The translations under genes were made by a program, and so were the position numbers. From Aliiruegeria sabulilitoris (lineage in GTDB: Bacteria > Pseudomonadota > Alphaproteobacteria > Rhodobacterales > Rhodobacteraceae), in contig NZ_LOAS01000001.1 in NCBI RefSeq assembly GCF_001558155.1, forward strand, positions 186,001 to 250,000: a stretch of 64,000 bases of DNA. Direction: 5' to 3'. The notes under the pieces were generated by a model, which worked only from the letters and a program-made list of their open reading frames with translations, had not been told where the DNA came from and ran no database searches. Shown one piece after another: positions 58,924-64,000 of the stretch (positions are counted from its first letter, which is position 1; every line of letters begins with the position of its first letter).

Positions 58924-59922
58924 TCAGCCCGTCCGGCTTCCGTTTCTGCCGCCGTTGAAACTGTCGTCGAGCACAGGAATGAGCGGCAGCCTCTCAAGCC
59001 GTTTCGGGCTTGTGGCGCGCCGGGGCATCGGCTCCCAGTCCGGGAAGGCTTCGTAGAGATAGCGCAGCCCGGCGAGGATCGGGCGCGCGTATGGGGTATC
59101 GGTGGACAGCCAATCGGCGGCCATTTCCGGCCACAGGGTGATCGAGAACCACCCTTCGGAATCGCCGTTTTCGATTGCTTCGCGGAGCAGGAGCGCGGTG
59201 GCGAAGTCATGTGCCGGGTGCCGCCGATCCGACGCCATTTCCAGCAGCGGCGCGAAAAGCGGGCTGTCTCCGGTCAGGCTACCGCGCCGCTCGCCCTTGA
59301 GCAGCACGTTCAGTTCGGGCAGCAGCAGAAGCGCCATTTGCGCACCAACAGCCTTCGAGACGCCGGCCTGCAAACGCGCTTGTCCGCGATCGGCAAGCTC
59401 CAGAAGGGCGCCCTGAACCTCTTCCCGGCTTTCGCTGAGATGGCAGCTCTCGGGGCGGGGACCGGTGATCTCAACACGGCCTGTATCGGCGCCGATCAGA
59501 AATCCCTGGAAAATGGCTGCCCGGTCGCGTTTGGGCAAGGCGCAGTAATTGTCCTGAAAGCTCTCCCAGAAATCGCCCATCGTCTCTGGGTAAAGGCCAT
59601 GCTGAAGGCGATCTGCCAGCAGGATTGCCGTGGCGGCGGAAAACGCGGCCGGGTCGGCTTCGGGTTGAGACGCAGCGAGTTGCAGCGCATCGATCAACGC
59701 ACGATCCCGCTCTGTTTCGAGCCGGCATCCCTGATGCAGGACAATGCGGGTCAGCGTCTGGCTATCGCCGCCGCGCTCCTGATCCGAAGGCGGGATTCTG
59801 GCGGCAATGCCGCGAATGGCCGATTGCGGTTGCCGCCCAGCGGCGGCGCGCAGGTCCATTATGGCCTGCAGGACTCGGAAACCGAGCGGGGGAGGATCGG
59901 GTACCAACATGGTTGTAAACAA
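58924..59922 (-). CDS. Hypothetical protein, 332 residues, helical
   Basis: A predicted soluble, largely alpha-helical protein with many Leu/Ala repeats (L-I-D-A-L-Q-L-A-A-S, A-T-A-I-L-L-A-D-R-L, A-L-L-L-L-P-E-L-N-V-L-L). No signal peptide, membrane helix or recognised motif. The opposite strand also has a long open frame here, but the minus-strand protein has balanced composition while the plus-strand one is Arg/Ala/Gln-rich in shadow fashion. Probably co-transcribed with the 112-residue gene. Function unknown. Confidence 0.6.
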   Translation of the reverse strand: MFTTMLVPDPPPLGFRVLQAIMDLRAAAGRQPQSAIRGIAARIPPSDQERGGDSQTLTRIVLHQGCRLETERDRALIDALQLAASQPEADPAAFSAATAILLADRLQHGLYPETMGDFWESFQDNYCALPKRDRAAIFQGFLIGADTGRVEITGPRPESCHLSESREEVQGALLELADRGQARLQAGVSKAVGAQMALLLLPELNVLLKGERRGSLTGDSPLFAPLLEMASDRRHPAHDFATALLLREAIENGDSEGWFSITLWPEMAADWLSTDTPYARPILAGLRYLYEAFPDWEPMPRRATSPKRLERLPLIPVLDDSFNGGRNGSRTG

Positions 59923-60065
59923 TGCCCGGCAAATTCGCCGGAATGTTGGCGTTTAATTTATTGAAAATGTTCATTTTCGGGCCGGCGCCACAATTCGAAC
60001 ACCTTCCGGGTCCGACTACGCCCGGAAAGATGGAATTGGCCGGATTTTAGTCACAGGCATTAAAA

Positions 60066-60089
60066 AAGGCCCACCGGATGGCGGGCCTT
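60066..60089 (-). terminator. Rho-independent terminator of dapD
   Basis: On the minus strand AAGGCCC pairs with GGGCCTT, with two further inner G-C pairs, followed directly by TTTTTAA. It lies 28 bases after the dapD stop codon. Confidence 0.8.
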
Positions 60090-60116
60090 AAATCACGTGG
60101 GTCTGCCTCGGACGAA

Positions 60117-60956
<840 letters not shown>

Positions 60957-61011
60957 GTGACGGTCCTGTTGGTTCGACTGAGTTCCGCCCGCTCTACACG
61001 GACGGGCTTGA

Positions 61012-61941
61012 TCAGGCAACGCCGAGCGGGTCTGGCTCGACATTGGCGCCGCACAGTACCAGCGCAACCCGCTCGCCCGGTTCGGGCTGGTAGGCACCCG
61101 AACGCAGCGCGGCCAGCGCGGTGGCGCCGGCCGGCTCGACCAGCAGGCGCAGCTTCTGCCAGAGCAGCTTCTGCGCTTCCAGGATCGCCGCGTCGCTCAC
61201 CACGGCCGTCTCCACGAGCTGTTCGACGGCAAGCTGATGGCAGATCTTGCCGATCTTGCGCGCGCCGAGCGCATTGGCGGCCACGCCGGAAACGTCGACC
61301 TCGGCATCGACGCCCTCACGCATCGCTGTCGTCAGCGTCGCACACCCTTCGGGCTCGACCGCGACAACCTTGCGCTCTTCCTCGAACCAGGCCATCGCGC
61401 CGGCAATCAGCCCGCCGCCGCCGACAGCGACAAGGATAGTGTCGGCTTCAAGCCCCTGCCCTTCCCACTCGCGGAACAGCGTTCCCTGCCCTTCCACGGT
61501 CTCGGGAGAATCGTAGGCGTGCACCTGAAGCGCGCCGGTATCGGCCTCCCAGGCGCGGGCCGCTTCCAACGCTTCGGCATAAGAACCCGGCACAACGACG
61601 AGGTCGGCGCCATATTGTTCGATCAGGGAAATCTTGGTGCGCCCGGCCAGCTCCGGCACGAAGATGCGGGCCTTCATGCCGAGCTTCGCCGCCGCATAGG
61701 CCACGGCCGCGCCATGATTGCCGCCCGAGGCCGCGACGACACCAACGTCCGGTACCTTGTTCGACAGCAGCGTGTTGAACGCACCGCGCGGCTTGAACGC
61801 ACCGGTATGCTGCATCTGCTCGAGCTTGATCTCCACGAGCTTCTCGTTCCAGAGCGCACGGGTTTCCATCAGCGGCGTCCGGCGCAGCAACCCGGCGGTG
61901 CGATCCGCTGCTGCATCGATCCGCTCTTTCCAGTCGTTCAT
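61012..61941 (-). CDS. Threonine/serine dehydratase-like PLP enzyme
   Basis: A 309-residue fold-type II PLP enzyme. The Schiff-base lysine is K50 in G-A-F-K-P-R-G-A-F, followed by [10 protein letters not shown] near residue 73 and the phosphate loop V-G-G-G-G-L-I-A-G near 177. There is no C-terminal ACT regulatory domain, so it is a catabolic-type or L-threo-3-hydroxyaspartate-type dehydratase rather than biosynthetic IlvA. The ATG at 61941 follows GGAGGAAAGCCAA. It lies upstream of dapD on the same strand with 55 bases between. Confidence 0.88.
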   Translation of the reverse strand: MNDWKERIDAAADRTAGLLRRTPLMETRALWNEKLVEIKLEQMQHTGAFKPRGAFNTLLSNKVPDVGVVAASGGNHGAAVAYAAAKLGMKARIFVPELAGRTKISLIEQYGADLVVVPGSYAEALEAARAWEADTGALQVHAYDSPETVEGQGTLFREWEGQGLEADTILVAVGGGGLIAGAMAWFEEERKVVAVEPEGCATLTTAMREGVDAEVDVSGVAANALGARKIGKICHQLAVEQLVETAVVSDAAILEAQKLLWQKLRLLVEPAGATALAALRSGAYQPEPGERVALVLCGANVEPDPLGVA

Positions 61942-62008
61942 TTGGCTTTCCTCCAGCGCCGGCACGGTCTAGCGTTTGTTGAACACACAAAACATAGTAA
62001 AGCGCGCG

Positions 62009-62860
62009 ATGAAAGACGATCCAACCAAACGCTCCTTCCGCGACGCCCAGGAAGACATTCAGACCTCCTCCGGCGTGCCCGATACCGAGCAGACACGCTC
62101 CCCGGCCTATCGTCTCGCCTATGACGATCTGGATTTCATCCTGCGCGACCAGCTCCGACCGGTGCGACTACAGCTGGAATTGCTGAAACCCGAGATTATG
62201 ATGAAGGAGCAGGAGGTGGAATCCACCATCGTGCTCTTCGGCGGCGCCCGTATACGACCCCCGGAGGAGGCCGACAAGGCACCCACGCCCGAGATGGCCG
62301 CGATGAGCCGTTTCTATGACGAGGCACGCAAGTTCGCCCGCATCATGACGGAACGCAGCATCGCGCGGTCTGGTGGCCGGGAAGACATCATCATCACCGG
62401 CGGCGGGCCGGGCGTGATGGAGGCGGGCAACCGCGGTGCGGCCGATGCGGGCGGAAAATCCATCGGGCTAAATATCGTGCTGCCGCATGAGCAGGCGCCC
62501 AACCCCTACATCACGCCGGAACTCAGTTTCAATTTCCACTATTTCGGCGTCCGCAAGATGCACTTCCTCATGCGCGCCTCCGCCATCGCGATCTTCCCCG
62601 GTGGTTTCGGCACGATGGACGAGCTGTTCGAAGCGCTGACGCTGGTGCAGACCGGGCGGATGCGGCAGGTTCCCATCCTGCTCTTCGGGCGAGAATTCTG
62701 GGAGAAGGTAATCAACTTCAAGGCGTTGGCCGACGTCGGAACGATCAGCCCGGAAGATCTCGAGCTCTTCCGCATCGTGGAGACCGCCGAGGAGGCGGTG
62801 GCCGCGATCGACAGCTGGGAAGGTGTCGGTCTCAAGCGAGGAGAAGTTCCGGGGAGGTAG
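62009..62860 (+). CDS. LOG-family protein (lysine decarboxylase-like / nucleotide phosphoribohydrolase)
   Basis: A 283-residue protein of the LOG family. The two signatures are visible: G-G-G-P-G-V-M-E-A-G-N-R-G-A (the PGGxGTxxE counterpart region for nucleotide binding) near residue 131 and P-G-G-F-G-T-M-D-E-L-F-E near 200 with the catalytic Glu. Enzymes of this family hydrolyse nucleoside 5'-monophosphates (in plants to activate cytokinins); the old name lysine decarboxylase is misleading. An 80-residue N-terminal extension precedes the domain. Divergent from the dehydratase gene. Confidence 0.9.
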   Translation: MKDDPTKRSFRDAQEDIQTSSGVPDTEQTRSPAYRLAYDDLDFILRDQLRPVRLQLELLKPEIMMKEQEVESTIVLFGGARIRPPEEADKAPTPEMAAMSRFYDEARKFARIMTERSIARSGGREDIIITGGGPGVMEAGNRGAADAGGKSIGLNIVLPHEQAPNPYITPELSFNFHYFGVRKMHFLMRASAIAIFPGGFGTMDELFEALTLVQTGRMRQVPILLFGREFWEKVINFKALADVGTISPEDLELFRIVETAEEAVAAIDSWEGVGLKRGEVPGR

Positions 62861-62862
62861 GC

Positions 62863-63498
62863 TTGTCCGACAGGGAGCATTGGAACGCGCTTTATGGCAG
62901 TCGGGAGGAGACTGCGCTCACCTGGTTCGAGCAGGAAGCGGCCCTGTCACGCCAACTCATTGCGCGCTACGCGAAACCGGGCCAGCCCATCGTCGATGTC
63001 GGCGGAGGCGCTTCGCGACTCGTGGACGGCTTGCTTGCAGACAGCTTCGGACCGCTTACGGTGCTGGACCTGTCGGAAACCGCGCTTTCGCTCGCCAAGG
63101 CCCGCCTGGGAGCCAGGGCAGCCGAAATCGACTGGATCGAAGGCGACGTTCTGGATTGGGCGCCCGAGTGCACTTTCAGCATCTGGCATGACCGGGCCGT
63201 TTTGCATTTCCTGACCGAACCGGCACGACGCGACGCCTATTTCAATGTGATGGCCAGGGCGCTCCGGCCCGGCGGTCACGCGATCCTCGCGACATTCGAT
63301 CTCGACGGACCAGAGAAGTGCGCCGGCCTTCCGGTGGCACGCTATTCCCCCGACAGTTTGCGGGACGTATTGGCGACCAGTGTGCCCAACACATTCGAGC
63401 CCGTCATGTCGCAACGCCATCTTCATGAAACTCCTCTTGGGAAAAAGCAGGAATTTCAGGTATCTGTGTTTAGACGCCTGTCGCCATCCGGTTTGTGA
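62863..63498 (+). CDS. Class I SAM-dependent methyltransferase
   Basis: A 211-residue methyltransferase. Motif I is V-D-V-G-G-G-A-S-R-L near residues 45-54, the acidic ribose-binding residue is in V-L-D-L-S-E near 68, and a motif resembling post-I lies in I-E-G-D-V-L-D-W. The central stretch W-H-D-R-A-V-L-H-F-L-T resembles thiopurine or tellurite/TehB-like methyltransferases. A TTG start is used because it follows GGGGAGGTAGGC and gives M-S-D-R-E-H-W-N, the usual beginning of this group. It follows the LOG gene by 2 bases. Confidence 0.87.
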   Translation: MSDREHWNALYGSREETALTWFEQEAALSRQLIARYAKPGQPIVDVGGGASRLVDGLLADSFGPLTVLDLSETALSLAKARLGARAAEIDWIEGDVLDWAPECTFSIWHDRAVLHFLTEPARRDAYFNVMARALRPGGHAILATFDLDGPEKCAGLPVARYSPDSLRDVLATSVPNTFEPVMSQRHLHETPLGKKQEFQVSVFRRLSPSGL

Positions 63499-63570
63499 AC
63501 TGTCTGATCCAGTTGCTGGGTTTCCGGATGATCGAGGAGGCGTCCGTTGACCCTGATCGAGGCAAATCAC

Positions 63571-64000
63571 ATGACCAATCGTATTCTCTGGTTCCTCATG
63601 GCGCTTATCGCCATTGCTGGCGGTGTTTTCGCGCTGACCAACCCGATCGCCGCCTCCGTCGCCGCGACGGTTATCGCGGGCTGGATGTTCCTGTTGATCG
63701 GGATCGTCCAGGTCGTGGCCGGCTTCCGTGCCGAAGGCGCGAGCGCCAAGATCTGGAACATCCTTCTCGGTCTGCTCGCCGTCGTGCTCGGCATCATGAT
63801 CCTGGGCGAACCGCTCAAGAGCATGGTCGCGCTGACCACGGTCGTTGCAGCCATGTTCCTCGCCACCGGCATTTCCAAGATCATCCTGTCCTTCTCGCTT
63901 CAGGACCGCGGCTTCTTCTGGATGGTGCTGATCTCGGGCATCGCCTCGCTGGTGCTTGGGCTGATGATATTCGCCAATTTCCCGGCCTCCGCCGTCAGTT
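63571..64000 (+). CDS. HdeD-family membrane protein, runs off the right edge
   Basis: At least 143 codons remain open to the end of the window. The protein has regularly spaced hydrophobic helices of the HdeD family (acid-resistance membrane proteins): F-L-M-A-L-I-A-I-A-G-G-V-F-A-L-T-N-P, then A-G-W-M-F-L-L-I-G-I-V-Q and I-W-N-I-L-L-G-L-L-A-V-V-L-G. A TTG at 63547 in the same frame has an excellent ribosome binding site (GAGGAGG with 6-base spacing) and may be the true start, adding eight residues. The C-terminus is outside the window. Confidence 0.82.
   Translation, partial: MTNRILWFLMALIAIAGGVFALTNPIAASVAATVIAGWMFLLIGIVQVVAGFRAEGASAKIWNILLGLLAVVLGIMILGEPLKSMVALTTVVAAMFLATGISKIILSFSLQDRGFFWMVLISGIASLVLGLMIFANFPASAVS

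Overview
The window reads as chromosomal DNA of an aerobic alphaproteobacterium, most probably a Rhodobacterales (Roseobacter-type) organism. Base composition is G+C rich throughout, the Rieske / cytochrome b / cytochrome c1 operon looks very close to the Rhodobacter type, and uptake systems (TRAP, polyamine-type ABC, FadL-type porin) are abundant. I see no rRNA, CRISPR array, transposase or phage gene. One tRNA (Lys-TTT) is present.

Layout. 1-12.2 kb: a nitrogen-compound locus. A polyamine-type ABC importer with a hydantoin/Asp-Glu-type racemase is divergent from a GntR regulator, a GNAT acetyltransferase, a TRAP transporter, a diaminopropionate ammonia-lyase and an N-carbamoyl-D-amino-acid hydrolase. 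12.5-23.6 kb: one tightly overlapping minus-strand operon for a membrane-bound respiratory complex. It combines Mrp-type Na+/H+ antiporter subunits with complex-I/group-4-hydrogenase-like subunits in the gene order I recall for archaeal mbx (MBS). Here the two antiporter subunits are fused into one 1042-residue protein and the ferredoxin subunit is fused to a GltD/NfnB-type flavoprotein. 24.3-37.3 kb: housekeeping and envelope genes (FadL-type porin, tRNA-Lys, dapF, mtaB, GST, petABC, aroC, transporters). 37.3-43.3 kb: thioredoxin-ccdA, a DMT exporter, HU, and an AMP nucleosidase / adenine deaminase pair. 43.5-47.5 kb: a rearranged lasso-peptide locus with precursor, HPr-kinase-like protein, truncated B1, intact B2, ABC exporter and a gutted nucleotidyltransferase, but no lasso cyclase (C) gene. 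47.8-51.4 kb: an isopropylmalate/tartrate-dehydrogenase-like enzyme with the YjjI glycyl-radical enzyme and its YjjW activase. 51.4-58.1 kb: a CHASE-type hybrid histidine kinase followed by an orphan glycine-betaine-type binding protein, then a phytase-like esterase, murein endopeptidase MepA and a UMF1-type permease. 58.2-64 kb: small unknown genes, dapD, a threonine-dehydratase-like enzyme, a LOG-family protein, a methyltransferase and a truncated HdeD-type membrane protein.

The two most unusual systems are the mbx-like complex with its flavoprotein fusion (apparently a NAD(P)H- or ferredoxin-linked sodium/proton pump with only half of a NiFe ligand set) and the lasso-peptide locus, whose precursor core is Gly1-Asp8 compatible but whose neighbourhood shows breakpoints and loss of the cyclase. 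All functional calls rest on motif recognition by eye; no database search was run.
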